NCBI RefSeq assembly: GCF_900103975.1
Contig: NZ_FNIR01000010.1
Coordinates: 124,001-188,000, forward strand
Origin: Klenkia soli
GTDB taxonomy: Bacteria > Actinomycetota > Actinomycetes > Mycobacteriales > Geodermatophilaceae
Length of the DNA: 64,000 nt
Direction: 5' to 3'
A model generated the notes under the pieces. The model worked only from the letters and a program-made list of their open reading frames with translations. It was not told where the DNA came from and made no database searches. A program made the translations under genes and the position numbers. This document shows positions 32,341-40,829 of the stretch, piece after piece. Numbering within the stretch: the first letter of the stretch is position 1; each line of letters opens with the position of its first letter.

Positions 32341-33504
32341 TCAGTTGCCCTTGACGTTCACGACCTGGCGCAGCGTGTGCCGCACCTCCACGAGGTCGGC
32401 GGCATCGGCCATGACCTGGTCGATCGGCTTGTAGGCCTCGGGGTGCTCGTCGAGGAACGCGTCCGAGTGCCCCCACGCCACGCCGGCCATGCGGGTGTCG
32501 AGGTCCGCCCGGTCGAAGAGCTTCCGGGCCGCCGTCCGCGAGTGGCTGCGGCCTGCGCCGTGCGGCGCCGAGTGCAGCGCCGGGACGTTGCCCTTGCCGA
32601 CCACGACGTAGGACGCCGCCCCCATCGACCCCGGGATCAGCCCCGGCTCACCCTCCCGCGCCGAGATCGCACCCTTGCGGCTCAACCACACGTCCCGCCC
32701 GAAGTGCCGCTCGCGGGCGGTGTAGTTGTGGTGGCACCGGATGGCCTCCTGCGGCTCGACCGCCACCCCGAGGAAGCGGCCGAGCTGGTCGAGCACCCGG
32801 TCCATCATCTCCTCGCGGTTGAGGAACGCGAACCGCTGCGCCCAGAGCAGGACCTCCAGGTAGGCGTCGAACTCCGGCTCGCCCTCCACGAGGTAGGCGA
32901 GGTCCCGGTCGGGCAGCTCGACGAACCGCCGCGCGCACTGCTCGCGGGCCACGGCGATGTGCCGCTGCGCGAGCTTGTTGCCCACGCCCCGCGAGCCCGA
33001 GTGCAGGAACGCCCACACCCGGTCCTCCTCGTCGAGGGAGACCTCGATGAAGTGGTTGCCCGAGCCCAGCGAACCCAGCTGCTGCGGCCAGTGCTTCGCG
33101 ACCGCGTCGGCCTGCTCGATCCCCGGCATGCCGCGCAGCTCCTCGATCCGCGGCTCGGCGGTCGCGCGGATCTTCTGGTTCCGCCCGCCGGCCGACAGCG
33201 GGATCGATCGGCTGATCTGCGCGTGCAGCCCGGCCAGGTCGTGCCCGGCGAGGTCGCCCGCGGTGAACTGCGTGCGGACGGCGGCCATGCCGCAGCCGAT
33301 GTCGACCCCGACGGCGGCCGGGATGATCGCGCCGGCGGTCGGGATGACCGAGCCGACGGTGGCCCCGAGGCCCAGGTGGGCGTCGGGCATGAGGGCCACG
33401 TGCGGGAAGACGAACGGCATCGTGGCCGTGCGCTGCGCCTGCTCGCGGGTCGTGTCCTCCAGGATGGACGCCCAGCTGACGAGGCGTCCGGTGATCGTGT
33501 CCAT
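32341..33504 (-). CDS. rtcB: RtcB family RNA-splicing ligase
   Basis: 387 residues. RtcB joins RNA 2',3'-cyclic phosphate or 3'-phosphate ends to 5'-OH ends using GTP and Mn2+. Key parts are present: P-D-A-H-L-G-L-G near residue 40, the metal Cys71 in G-V-D-I-G-C-G-M, G-S-G-N-H-F-I-E-V near 165, H-S-G-S-R-G near 187 and the guanylylated His in H-G-A-G-R near 314. ATG 33504 has a good AGGGAAAGGA site. No archease, RtcA or RtcR gene is adjacent. It may work in RNA repair after stress or toxin cleavage, as actinobacteria have no tRNA-intron splicing need for it (inference). Confidence 0.93.
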   Translation of the reverse strand: MDTITGRLVSWASILEDTTREQAQRTATMPFVFPHVALMPDAHLGLGATVGSVIPTAGAIIPAAVGVDIGCGMAAVRTQFTAGDLAGHDLAGLHAQISRSIPLSAGGRNQKIRATAEPRIEELRGMPGIEQADAVAKHWPQQLGSLGSGNHFIEVSLDEEDRVWAFLHSGSRGVGNKLAQRHIAVAREQCARRFVELPDRDLAYLVEGEPEFDAYLEVLLWAQRFAFLNREEMMDRVLDQLGRFLGVAVEPQEAIRCHHNYTARERHFGRDVWLSRKGAISAREGEPGLIPGSMGAASYVVVGKGNVPALHSAPHGAGRSHSRTAARKLFDRADLDTRMAGVAWGHSDAFLDEHPEAYKPIDQVMADAADLVEVRHTLRQVVNVKGN

Positions 33505-33679
33505 GGTCCTTTCCCTGCTCGTGGTGGTGGGGGAGTGGCCGGCGCCGGCCGAGGGGGGAGTCAACCCGCCGTCGCCGTCCGGCGCCTCCCCTTTTCCCGG
33601 CCACCCGTGCGGTGGGACGCCCTCACCCGGGTGGATGACCTCGGGTTGAGAATTACGGAGACCGGCCGACAGTGCAGGG
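33505..33679. other. Gap between rtcB and the 255-residue protein gene
   Basis: 175 bases between two divergent genes. It holds a 14-base perfect palindrome GGCCGGCGCCGGCC (33537-33550), just upstream of rtcB, and near the plus-strand start a less GC-rich patch, GGTTGAGAATTACGGAG, that could be the promoter of the 33680 gene. No convincing -35/-10 pair. Confidence 0.35.
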
Positions 33680-34447
33680 GTGACCTGGGGAACACGACGA
33701 GCGCCGACGCGGCTGGTGTCCGCGCTGGCCGACGGCGAATCAGTGGTGTCGGTGACCGACTGCGTCCCGCTGACCGATTCCCTCGACGTGCCTGCCGGCG
33801 ATGCCTCCCGCACCGCCGTCCTCACCGACCGCGCGCTCTACTGCTGCATCGGCGAGGCCGACGTCGTCCCGCTGCCGTTCTCCCGCATGCGCGAGCTGAA
33901 CCGGCGCGGGTTCGCCCTGCTGTTCTTCCGGATCGACGACAGCCACGCGACCTGGGAGCTGCGCGACCAGCGGTTCGCCGCGCGCGCCGAGCGCCGCTTC
34001 GCCCAGCACGGGCTGGCCGCGCACAAGGCGTGGGTCGGCACCAAGCGCGAGGCTGGCCGGGAGCCCGCCGGCTTCCGCCACCAGGCGCACCTGGACCTGC
34101 TCAACCGCGTCGTGGGCGGCACCGCCTTTGCCGACGCCGTCGCCGACCAGCGCACGCTGGTCGACCAGCTGGTCTGGACCGAGACCGGCGACCGTGCCTC
34201 GTGCCGGGCGGCCCTGCGCCGGCTGGGCACGGTGCACAAGCAGCTGCACGGCGACCTCACGGTCATCGCCGAGGCGGCCCCGAGCCTGGCCATGGCCCAG
34301 CACGCACTCGTGCTGCTGGACCAGCCCTCGCCGTGGCAGGGCGAGGTGGCGGAGCCCGTGGACGACGGCCCGACGGCTGCCGAGCTCGCCGGCCTCACGC
34401 CGGACGCCCCGCCCGTGTGGGTGGACGCGCAGCGCGCGACCGTCTGA
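33680..34447 (+). CDS. Unknown 255-residue protein
   Basis: No known family. GTG start. The middle part has a PH-like or small-beta look (TAVLTDRALYCCIGEADVVPLPFSRM, then GFALLFFRIDDSHATWELRDQ), reminiscent of bacterial PH-domain proteins that respond to membrane stress (tentative). Residues 130-225 are helical (HLDLLNRVVGGTAFADAVADQ, LGTVHKQLHGDLTVIAEAAP). It converges with the DUF427 gene, four bases apart. Codon use is like that of its neighbours, so it is real coding sequence. Confidence 0.7.
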   Translation: MTWGTRRAPTRLVSALADGESVVSVTDCVPLTDSLDVPAGDASRTAVLTDRALYCCIGEADVVPLPFSRMRELNRRGFALLFFRIDDSHATWELRDQRFAARAERRFAQHGLAAHKAWVGTKREAGREPAGFRHQAHLDLLNRVVGGTAFADAVADQRTLVDQLVWTETGDRASCRAALRRLGTVHKQLHGDLTVIAEAAPSLAMAQHALVLLDQPSPWQGEVAEPVDDGPTAAELAGLTPDAPPVWVDAQRATV

Positions 34448-34451
34448 CGAC

Positions 34452-34745
34452 CTACGAGACGACGACGCCCTTCCAGAACGCGACCCGGTCGCGGATCTCC
34501 GCCGCGGCCTCCTTGGGCTGGCGGTAGGTCCACGCGGCGTCGGTGATGGTCTGCCCGTCGGCGACGACCGAGAAGTAGCTGGCGTCGCCCTTCCACGGGC
34601 AGTGGCTGGTGGTGTCGGTGGGCTCGAGGACGCCGGGGGCGACCGAGTCGAGGGGGAAGTAGGCGTTGCCCTCGACGGTGACGATGTCGTCGGACTCGGC
34701 GATCACGGTGCCGTTCCAGGTGGCGGTGGTCTTGGCGGAGGTCAT
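34452..34745 (-). CDS. DUF427-family protein
   Basis: 97 residues with the family hallmarks: N-G-T-V-I-A-E-S, Y-F-P-L-D-S-V and S-H-C-P-W-K-G-D-A-S-Y-F-S-V near residue 47, followed by D-A-A-W-T-Y-R-Q-P-K. This single-domain beta-tent protein is widespread in actinobacteria and fungi; the Cys-Pro-W-K-G block is presumed to be the active or ligand site. Function unknown. It is followed by no gene on the same strand within 900 bases. Confidence 0.9.
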   Translation of the reverse strand: MTSAKTTATWNGTVIAESDDIVTVEGNAYFPLDSVAPGVLEPTDTTSHCPWKGDASYFSVVADGQTITDAAWTYRQPKEAAAEIRDRVAFWKGVVVS

Positions 34746-34754
34746 GGTGCTGGT

Positions 34755-34901
34755 CTACCAGCGCAGCGGCTGGACGGCACGGGAGTCCGCCGTCCGGCAC
34801 TTCCGGCAGTGGCCCCAGGCGCTGAGCTCGCGGGGGGTCGTCGGCAGGCCGCACTCGGGGCAGACAACGGAGTCGTTCGACCGTGCCTTGGTGTCGTCCA
34901 T
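34755..34901 (-). CDS. 48-residue zinc-ribbon protein
   Basis: Short gene read from ATG 34901 to TAG 34755. Four Cys in two pairs, Cys14-x2-Cys17 (CPECG) and Cys32-x2-Cys35 (CRKC), separated by 14 residues, give a classic zinc-ribbon knuckle. An acidic start (MDDTKAR) and an R-A-V-Q-P-L-R-W end flank it. It lies nine bases upstream of the DUF427 gene on the same strand, so the two probably form an operon. The ribosome site is not strong. Confidence 0.65.
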   Translation of the reverse strand: MDDTKARSNDSVVCPECGLPTTPRELSAWGHCRKCRTADSRAVQPLRW

Positions 34902-34910
34902 GCCACGACG

Positions 34911-35162
34911 CTACGCACCCGCGGGGTCGACGGACCCGGATGCGCCCGGATCGTGACCCGTCAGGGGGTCCACCCGGCGCAGGAAGGACCGCATCGCGAG
35001 GTGCTGGGACAGCGGTTCGCGGTGGTCGTCGCAGGCCAGCCAGGTCTTCTCGCGGTCGGGGGTGTGGATCTTCGGGTTGTTCCACACCAGCACGTGGGCG
35101 GCCGCGCGACGGCAACCCTTCGCCGAGCAGATCGGGCCGAGGTCGTCGCCGGTCGGGTGCAC
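34911..35162 (-). CDS. Conserved small actinobacterial protein with Cys/His residues
   Basis: 83 residues from a GTG. The pattern P-I-C-S-A-K-G-C-R-x-A-A near residue 10, W-N-N-P-K-I-H-T-P-D-R-x-K-T-W-L-A-C-D-D-H near 27 and a C-terminal L-R-R-V-D-P-L is one I recognise from many actinomycete genomes. Cys12, Cys17, Cys44 and His47 could form one zinc site. Function unknown. It is encoded ten bases upstream of the zinc-ribbon gene on the same strand. Confidence 0.75.
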   Translation of the reverse strand: MHPTGDDLGPICSAKGCRRAAAHVLVWNNPKIHTPDREKTWLACDDHREPLSQHLAMRSFLRRVDPLTGHDPGASGSVDPAGA

Positions 35163-35183
35163 GGGTGCATGGTGCCCACCCGC

Positions 35184-35615
35184 TCAGCGGGCGGCGGACA
35201 CCGAGGTGCCGGCGCCGAACCAGGACGGCGGGGCGGCGGTCTCGACCACCCGCTTGCCCAGCGGGAAGAGCCCCACCGCGGCCAGCTTGAACGAGGCCAC
35301 GCCGAACGGGATCCCGATGACGGTCAGGCAGAAGGCGATGCCGGCCAGCACGTGCACGAGGGCCAGCCACCACCCGGCGACGACGAACCAGACCAGGTTG
35401 CCCAGGGCGGACGCCAGACCGGCGCCCGGGTCGCGCACCGTCGTCCGCCCGAAGGGGAGGACGACGAAGAACGCCAGCCGGAACGCGGCGATGCCGAAGG
35501 GGATGCCGACCACCGTCAGGCAGGCCAGCGCACCGGCGACGAGGTAGGCCACGGCGAGCACCCAGCCGTGCAGCACCAGCCAGACCAGGTTGAGCACGAG
35601 GCGTAGTCCGTCCAC
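35184..35615 (-). CDS. yccF: YccF-domain inner-membrane protein
   Basis: 143 residues with four predicted helices arranged as two repeats. Each repeat ends in the YccF signature: LTVVGIPFGIAAFRLA followed by LPFGRTTV, and LTVIGIPFGVASFKLA followed by FPLGKRVV. The start MDGLRLVLNLVWLVLHGW is typical. Function in bacteria is not established. It is the first of a run of small minus-strand genes down to the DUF427 gene. Confidence 0.92.
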   Translation of the reverse strand: MDGLRLVLNLVWLVLHGWVLAVAYLVAGALACLTVVGIPFGIAAFRLAFFVVLPFGRTTVRDPGAGLASALGNLVWFVVAGWWLALVHVLAGIAFCLTVIGIPFGVASFKLAAVGLFPLGKRVVETAAPPSWFGAGTSVSAAR

Positions 35616-35741
35616 GCAGGGACCACGTGCCGGAGCCCTCGACCGTTCCCGCGGACGGGTGATGCTGTGCGCCCCCGGTGTGCGGACTGGGCGGTCCGCC
35701 GGGGATGATCTACCCGCCCGTCGATCTCTTGGAGGACATCC

Positions 35742-36329
35742 GTGACCACGCCGCCCGGCTCAGGCGACCAGCCGCAGACCCCCGGACAGGGTTGGGGGCA
35801 GCAGCCGCCGTCCGGCCAGCAGCCCGCCGGCCAGCCCTCGGGCGACCCGTCCCAGCAGGGCCAGTGGGCCGCACCGGGCAGCCAGCCGCAGCAGCCGGGC
35901 CAGCCCCAGCAGTTCGGCCAGCCCGGCCAGCAGCAGTTCGGCCAGCCGGGTCAGCCCGGTCAGCAGCCGTGGGGTGCGCCGGGGCAGCCGACGCAGCCGC
36001 CGAAGAAGAGCGCCGTCGCCCGCATCCTGCCGATCGTGGCCGGCGTGGTCGTCGTGATCGTCGTCGGCATCCTGGTGCGCAGCTTCCTGGGCGGGCCCAG
36101 CGCGGCCGTGGGCGACTGCCTCAACGACAGCCTGACCGAGATCGGCAAGGTCGACTGCGACTCCGGCGAGGCCGCCTACCGCGTGGTGAGCGTGGTCGAG
36201 GACACCACGCAGGCCGACCTCGTCAGCGGCAGCGAGTGCACCGACTTCCCGAACGCCACGAGCTACGCCTTCGAGGGCGACACCTCAGGGGGCGAGGGCA
36301 CCGGGTACTGCCTGGAGTCCGTCGGCTGA
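35742..36329 (+). CDS. Membrane protein with Gln/Pro/Gly-rich cytoplasmic tail and LppM-like extracellular domain
   Basis: 195 residues. Residues 1-88 are a disordered Q/P/G-rich tail with repeated F-G-Q-P-G-Q units; one membrane helix follows at about 94-113 (ILPIVAGVVVVIVVGILV); the outer domain (about 120-195) has four Cys, likely two disulfides, starting A-V-G-D-C-L and V-D-C-D-S-G-E-A-A-Y-R-V-V. The same outer domain occurs in the protein at 40465-40803. GTG start with GGAGGA upstream. Typical of actinomycete envelope proteins; function unknown. Confidence 0.8.
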   Translation: MTTPPGSGDQPQTPGQGWGQQPPSGQQPAGQPSGDPSQQGQWAAPGSQPQQPGQPQQFGQPGQQQFGQPGQPGQQPWGAPGQPTQPPKKSAVARILPIVAGVVVVIVVGILVRSFLGGPSAAVGDCLNDSLTEIGKVDCDSGEAAYRVVSVVEDTTQADLVSGSECTDFPNATSYAFEGDTSGGEGTGYCLESVG

Positions 36330-36345
36330 CCTGCACGACACCCAC

Positions 36346-36380
36346 CACCGCCCCGGAACCGATCAGGCTCCGGGGCGGTG
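36346..36380. terminator. Hairpin terminator between converging genes
   Basis: Perfect 12-base stem CACCGCCCCGGA / TCCGGGGCGGTG with an 11-base loop, 17 bases after the plus-strand stop and 13 bases beyond the minus-strand stop at 36393. Probably used in both directions. Confidence 0.82.
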
Positions 36381-36392
36381 CTGCGTCGGGGG

Positions 36393-37610
36393 TCAGTCGG
36401 TCGGGATCGCGCCGACCAGGTCGGCCTCGGTGTACCCGCGCTGGGCGGCCAGCAGCTCGCGGGCGGCGTCGGTGCTGTCCCACACGTTCCACAGCAGCAC
36501 CCCGCGCAGCCGGTCGCCGGCCAGGTAGTAGACGACGCCCTGGGCCGGGCCGTCGCCCCCGGGCGGGGTGGCCCAGTCGGCCACCATGTCCAGGTCGGCC
36601 GACAGCGTGCCGACCGCCTCGTACCCCGAGTCGAACAGGTCCGAGTAGAACGACGGCGTGTGCGTGTAGGGCTCGGCCTCGCGGCCGCGGGCGTCGGCGG
36701 CCATGACGCGGCCCACCGCCGTCCCCATGTCGGTGGCGTTCTCGACGTGCTCGACCCGGGTGCGGCCCAGGATCGGGTCCGGCCAGCTGGCTGCGTCGCC
36801 GGCGGCGTAGACGTCGGGGTCCTCGGTGCGCCCGAAGGCGTCGACCACGATGCCGTCGTCCACGGCGAGACCGGCGTCCGCGGCCAGCCCGGTGGCCGGC
36901 TCGATGCCCAACCCGACGGCGACCCCGTCCACCTCGAGGGTGGAGCCGTCGTCCAGGGTCAGCGTCACGCCCTTCGCGTCGGCCGAGCCGCCGGTGACCC
37001 GGGTGGTCGGGTGCACGGTGACGCCGGCGCGGGTGAACCGCTCGGTGAGGTGCTCGGCGAGGTCGTGCGGGTACTTCTCCCCGCCGAGGAACTCCTGCGG
37101 ATAGACGAAGGTGACCCGGGTGTCGTTCTGCACCAGCGCCGCGGCCAGCTCGCTGCCGATGTACCCGCCGCCCACGACGGCCAGGTGCCGACCCTCGCCG
37201 GCCAGCCCGCGCAGCCGCCGGTAGTCGGCCATCGTGCGGAAGTGCACGACCCGGTCGTCGGCGGGGAGGTCCAGCTGCCGGGGGTGGCCGCCGGTGGCCA
37301 GCAGCAGCTTGCGGTAGCCGATCTGCTCGCCGTCGGCGGTGGTGACCGTGTGCCCGGACCGGTCCACCGCGTCGACGCGGGTGGCCAGCTGGACGACCGC
37401 ACCGGTCTCGTCGGTGCCCAGCCAGGAGTCGTCCAGGGTGAACTCGGGGTCGGTCCAGAGCTTCTTGGACAGCGAGGGGCGGGCGACCGGCGGGTCGACC
37501 TCCTCGCCCACGACCCCGATGCTGCCGTCGGTGTCGATCTCGCGGATGCCACGGGCGGCGCTGTCGGCGGCCATGCCCGCGCCGATGATCAGGTAGTCGT
37601 AGGTCGTCAC
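36393..37610 (-). CDS. FAD-dependent pyridine-nucleotide oxidoreductase (AIF-like)
   Basis: 405 residues from GTG 37610, the start that places the FAD fold (Y-L-I-I-G-A-G-M-A-A-D) at residue 5. The NAD fold V-V-G-G-G-Y-I-G-S-E is near residue 148 and the second FAD segment D-V-Y-A-A-G-D-A-A-S near 264. The C-terminal part (SFYSDLFDSGYEAVGTL, then GVVYYLAGDRLRGVLLWNVWD) resembles the dimerisation domain of apoptosis-inducing factor and putidaredoxin reductase-like proteins. Lacks CxxxxC redox Cys, so it is a one-electron-acceptor reductase by family. No ferredoxin gene is adjacent. Confidence 0.87.
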   Translation of the reverse strand: MTTYDYLIIGAGMAADSAARGIREIDTDGSIGVVGEEVDPPVARPSLSKKLWTDPEFTLDDSWLGTDETGAVVQLATRVDAVDRSGHTVTTADGEQIGYRKLLLATGGHPRQLDLPADDRVVHFRTMADYRRLRGLAGEGRHLAVVGGGYIGSELAAALVQNDTRVTFVYPQEFLGGEKYPHDLAEHLTERFTRAGVTVHPTTRVTGGSADAKGVTLTLDDGSTLEVDGVAVGLGIEPATGLAADAGLAVDDGIVVDAFGRTEDPDVYAAGDAASWPDPILGRTRVEHVENATDMGTAVGRVMAADARGREAEPYTHTPSFYSDLFDSGYEAVGTLSADLDMVADWATPPGGDGPAQGVVYYLAGDRLRGVLLWNVWDSTDAARELLAAQRGYTEADLVGAIPTD

Positions 37611-37655
37611 CTGGTCAGTCGTGCCCCGGGCACGCCGGTGCGACACCCCGGGGCC

Positions 37656-39434
37656 TCACCGGTGTTCCTCGAGCGTGATCGCGGCGTTGACCAGGGCCAG
37701 GTGGCTCAAGGCCTGCGGCAGGTTGCCCAGGAAGCTGCCGTCGGCGGGGTCGAGCATCTCGGCCAGCATGCCGACGTCGTTCGCCGTGCCCGTCAGCTCG
37801 TGCATGAGCGCCCTGGCCTCGGGGCCGCGGCCGCACAGCTGCAGCGCCGAGACCATCCAGTACGAGCAGGCCAGGAACACGCCCTCCTCGGCGTTCATGC
37901 CGGTGTAGCGGTACAGGTGCGGGCCGGCCCCCAGCTCGCGGCGGAGGGCGTCGAGGGTGGAGCTCATCCGCTCACCGCGGTCGAAGCCGCTGACGGCGTG
38001 CAGCAGGATCGAGCAGTCCAGCCCGTCGCTGCCGGGGTACCAGAGGTAGGCGCCGCGCTCGTCGTCCCAGGCGTGGTCGTCGACCCACTGCCGGATGCGG
38101 CCGGCCTCGGCCCGCCACCGGTCGGACTCGCCCGGGATCTGGCCGGCCTCGGCCAGCTCGACGGCCTTGGTCAGCGCCTGCCAGCACCCGAGCTTGGAGG
38201 TCGTGTAGTGCTGCGGGTCGTGCAGCTCCCACATGCCGGAGTCCTTCTGCTGCCACCGGTCGCAGGCGGTGTCGGCGATCTGGGCCAGCAACCGGCCGGT
38301 CTCGGCGTCCAGCACGTTGCCGTTCTCGACGTACAGCGCGACGATCGAGAACAGGTCGCCGTAGACGCCCAGCTGCAGCTGGTCCGCGGCACCGTTGCCC
38401 ACCTGCACCGGGCCCACGCCGCGCCAGCCGGGGACGTCGGGCTCGTCCACGCCGTCGGTGAGCTCGCCGTCCAGGGTGTAGCAGACCCGGGGCTCGGGGC
38501 CGTGGCGTCGGATGGTGCCCAGCAGCCAGCTCATCGCCCCGTGGGTCTCCTCGCGCAGCCCGAAGCGGAACAGCGCGGTGAGGGCGTAGGCGGAGTCGCG
38601 CACCCAGGCGAACCGGTAGTCCCAGTTCTTGTCCCCGGCCATCGTCTCCGGCAGCGAGGTGGTGCCGGCCGCGACCATCGACCCGCTGGGGGAGTGGATG
38701 AGCAGCTTGAGGGCCAGGGCGCTGCGCCGTACCTCGACCTCGAAGTCGCCGGACCAGTGGAACTCCCGCGACCAGGACTGCCAGTTGTCGATCGTGCGGT
38801 CGATGCCGGCGTCGACGTCCTGCGGGTCGGCCAGGAACAGCGGTTCGCGCTCGGTGGCCACCAGGCCGAGCACCGCGCGGGAGCCCGGCGTCGAGGTGTA
38901 GGTGACGTCGATGCGCTGGTCGCCGGTCTCGACGGCGTCCTCGCCGAGGGTCCGCACGGCGAGGGTGAGCCCGTCGACCCGGAGCACCGCACCGTGGGTG
39001 GTCTGCTGCACCCACGGCGCGGCGGTGTTCAGGCAGGTGCCCGGCCGGACGGCGGCGCGCATCGCCACCGTGCCGGCCAGGCCCTCGATCCGCCGGCCCA
39101 GCTCGGACCACGGCAACCGCCCGGCCACACCGGTGTTGAGCGCGTCGGTGACCCGGACGCTCCCGCTGGCCGTGGTGAAGGTGGTGGCCAGGACGTTGGT
39201 GTGCTCGACGTACTCCCGGGACGCCGTGAACGGCTCGACGGGGGCCAGCTCGACGCAGCCCCCGTTCTCGGCGTCCAGCAGGGCCGCGAAGACCGGCGGC
39301 GCGTCCATGGCGGGCAGCGGCAACCAGTCGATGCGGCCGTCGAGCGCCACGAGGGCGATCGTCCGGCCGTCGCCGATCGCGGCGTAGCTGCGCAGGTCCG
39401 CGTAGCCCGCGGCGTCCCGGGAGGTGGTCGTCAC
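37656..39434 (-). CDS. Glycoside hydrolase family 15 protein (trehalase/glucoamylase-like)
   Basis: 592 residues. The N-terminal beta-sandwich begins [13 protein letters not shown] and G-R-I-D-W-L-P-L-P, and the (alpha/alpha)6 catalytic barrel contains [12 protein letters not shown] near residue 270 and Q-L-Q-L-G-V-Y-G-D near 365. The C-terminal [11 protein letters not shown] segment near 525 carries the second carboxylate. In actinobacteria this layout usually hydrolyses trehalose. GTG 39434 overlaps the SDR stop by four bases; GH15-SDR pairs of this kind are frequent, possibly linked to desiccation. Confidence 0.9.
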   Translation of the reverse strand: MTTTSRDAAGYADLRSYAAIGDGRTIALVALDGRIDWLPLPAMDAPPVFAALLDAENGGCVELAPVEPFTASREYVEHTNVLATTFTTASGSVRVTDALNTGVAGRLPWSELGRRIEGLAGTVAMRAAVRPGTCLNTAAPWVQQTTHGAVLRVDGLTLAVRTLGEDAVETGDQRIDVTYTSTPGSRAVLGLVATEREPLFLADPQDVDAGIDRTIDNWQSWSREFHWSGDFEVEVRRSALALKLLIHSPSGSMVAAGTTSLPETMAGDKNWDYRFAWVRDSAYALTALFRFGLREETHGAMSWLLGTIRRHGPEPRVCYTLDGELTDGVDEPDVPGWRGVGPVQVGNGAADQLQLGVYGDLFSIVALYVENGNVLDAETGRLLAQIADTACDRWQQKDSGMWELHDPQHYTTSKLGCWQALTKAVELAEAGQIPGESDRWRAEAGRIRQWVDDHAWDDERGAYLWYPGSDGLDCSILLHAVSGFDRGERMSSTLDALRRELGAGPHLYRYTGMNAEEGVFLACSYWMVSALQLCGRGPEARALMHELTGTANDVGMLAEMLDPADGSFLGNLPQALSHLALVNAAITLEEHR

Positions 39435-40324
39435 GGGGTGGGCATGCCGCCGTTCACGTTGAGGGTCTCGCCGACGGTGTAGCCCGACTCGGCCGACGCC
39501 AGGTACACGTAGGCGCCGGCGAGCTCGGCCGGCTGCCCGGCGCGGCCCAGCGGCGTCTCCGCGCCGAACTCGGGGAGGGCGTCGGGCTGCTGGCCGCCGG
39601 AGGCCTGCAGCGGCGTCCAGAACGGGCCGGGGGCGACGACGTTGACCCGGATGCCCTTGGGCGCGAGCTGCTGTGCCAGCGCCTTGCTGATCGTGTTGAT
39701 CGCGGCCTTGGTGGTCGCGTAGTCGACCAGCCCGGGGGCGGGGGAGTACGCCTGGATCGAGCTGGTGGTGATGATCGTGGAACCGGCCGGCAGGTGCGGC
39801 ACGGCCTCCTGCACGACCCAGAACACCGAGTAGACGTTGGTCTTGAAGGTGGCGTCGAACTGCTCGCTGGTCAGGTCGGCCAGGTCGTCGACCCAGACCT
39901 GCTTGCCGGCGACGAGCACGATCGCGTCGAGCCCGCCGAGCTCCTCGACGGCGGTGCGCACCAGCTGGCGCGCCTCGGACTCCACCGACAGGTCCGCGGG
40001 GGCGAGCACGGCCTTCCGGCCGGCCTCGCGCACGAGCTGCGCGACGGCCTCGGCGTCGGACTGCTCCTCGGGCAGGTAGTTCAGGACGACGTCGGCGCCC
40101 TCGCGGGCGTAGGCGATGGCGGCGGCCCGGCCGATGCCGGAGTCGGCGCCGGTGATCAGCGCCTTGCGCCCGGTCAGCCGGCCGGTGCCGCGGTAGGTCT
40201 GCTCGCCGTGGTCGGCGCGGACCTCGAGCTCGGACTCCAGGCCCGGCGCGTCGATGCTCTGCGCCGGGTAGCCGTCGGTGCGGTACTGGTCGACGGGGTT
40301 GGTGAAGGTGTACTGGTCGGTCAC
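39431..40324 (-). CDS. SDR-family oxidoreductase (YghA/general stress type)
   Basis: 297 residues, GTG start with GGAGG nine bases upstream. The N-terminal extension ([20 protein letters not shown]) before the Rossmann fold is typical of the stress-induced YghA/YdaD group. Cofactor site [10 protein letters not shown] near residue 60, catalytic Ser in TTSSIQAY near 188 and Tyr-x3-Lys in Y-A-T-T-K near 202. The C-terminal V-N-G-G-M-P-T-P is standard. Overlaps the GH15 gene, so the two form an operon. Confidence 0.92.
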   Translation of the reverse strand: MTDQYTFTNPVDQYRTDGYPAQSIDAPGLESELEVRADHGEQTYRGTGRLTGRKALITGADSGIGRAAAIAYAREGADVVLNYLPEEQSDAEAVAQLVREAGRKAVLAPADLSVESEARQLVRTAVEELGGLDAIVLVAGKQVWVDDLADLTSEQFDATFKTNVYSVFWVVQEAVPHLPAGSTIITTSSIQAYSPAPGLVDYATTKAAINTISKALAQQLAPKGIRVNVVAPGPFWTPLQASGGQQPDALPEFGAETPLGRAGQPAELAGAYVYLASAESGYTVGETLNVNGGMPTP

Positions 40325-40464
40325 GAAGGGTTGCCTCCAGGGCGATGCTGGTGGGACCGGCCGCTGGTGGCTGAACGACCACACCGTCCTTGCCCTGGTC
40401 GGACGCGGCCCAACCGGTCCGGGTCGGTGGCCCGGCCCACGTCGACCACCTACCGTCGGTCTCC

Positions 40465-40803
40465 GTGAGCGCGCCCCCGCCGAGGTCGTCGGCCCCGCTC
40501 GCCCGGGTCCTCCTGCCGCTGGCGGCGGTGGTCATCGTGGTCGGCGTGGTCGGCCTGCTCCTGCTGGGCCGCGGGTCGTCGGTGGCCGTCGGGGACTGCG
40601 TCGCGGCCGGCGACGGCGAGGTCGTGGTGGTCGACTGCGGTGACGCCGCGGCCACCTTCCGGGTCATCGGGGTGCTGGACGACGTCCGGCCCGTGGACTC
40701 GCAGCCGGCCTGCCTGGCCGCCTTCCCGCGGACCACGGCCAGCTACTCCGAGGGGGGCCTGTCGGCCGAGCCCGCCCAGGTGCTCTGCCTCGTCGCGGCC
40801 TGA
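40465..40803 (+). CDS. Small membrane protein related to the 35742 gene product
   Basis: 112 residues: a short Pro-rich cytoplasmic start, one membrane helix (about 17-38, [20 protein letters not shown]) and an extracellular domain with four Cys that aligns with that of the 35742-36329 protein: [25 protein letters not shown] and a Cys in C-L-A-A-F-P. The GTG at 40465 is chosen because it leaves a compact N-terminus. Function unknown. Confidence 0.72.
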   Translation: MSAPPPRSSAPLARVLLPLAAVVIVVGVVGLLLLGRGSSVAVGDCVAAGDGEVVVVDCGDAAATFRVIGVLDDVRPVDSQPACLAAFPRTTASYSEGGLSAEPAQVLCLVAA

Positions 40804-40829
40804 CCCGGGGGGCTGGCAGAGTCACCGGC

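Noticed and set aside
33537-33550. GGCCGGCGCCGGCC palindrome before rtcB
   Set aside because: Pure G/C palindromes of this size are expected by chance in such DNA; no second copy or promoter alignment supports an operator.
36378-39482. Plus-strand open frame of over 1000 codons opposite the oxidoreductase and GH15 genes
   Set aside because: It is an antisense shadow typical of 73-75 percent GC DNA: the product is a monotonous Val/Gly/Arg/Gln string without domain features, while the minus strand carries clear motifs.
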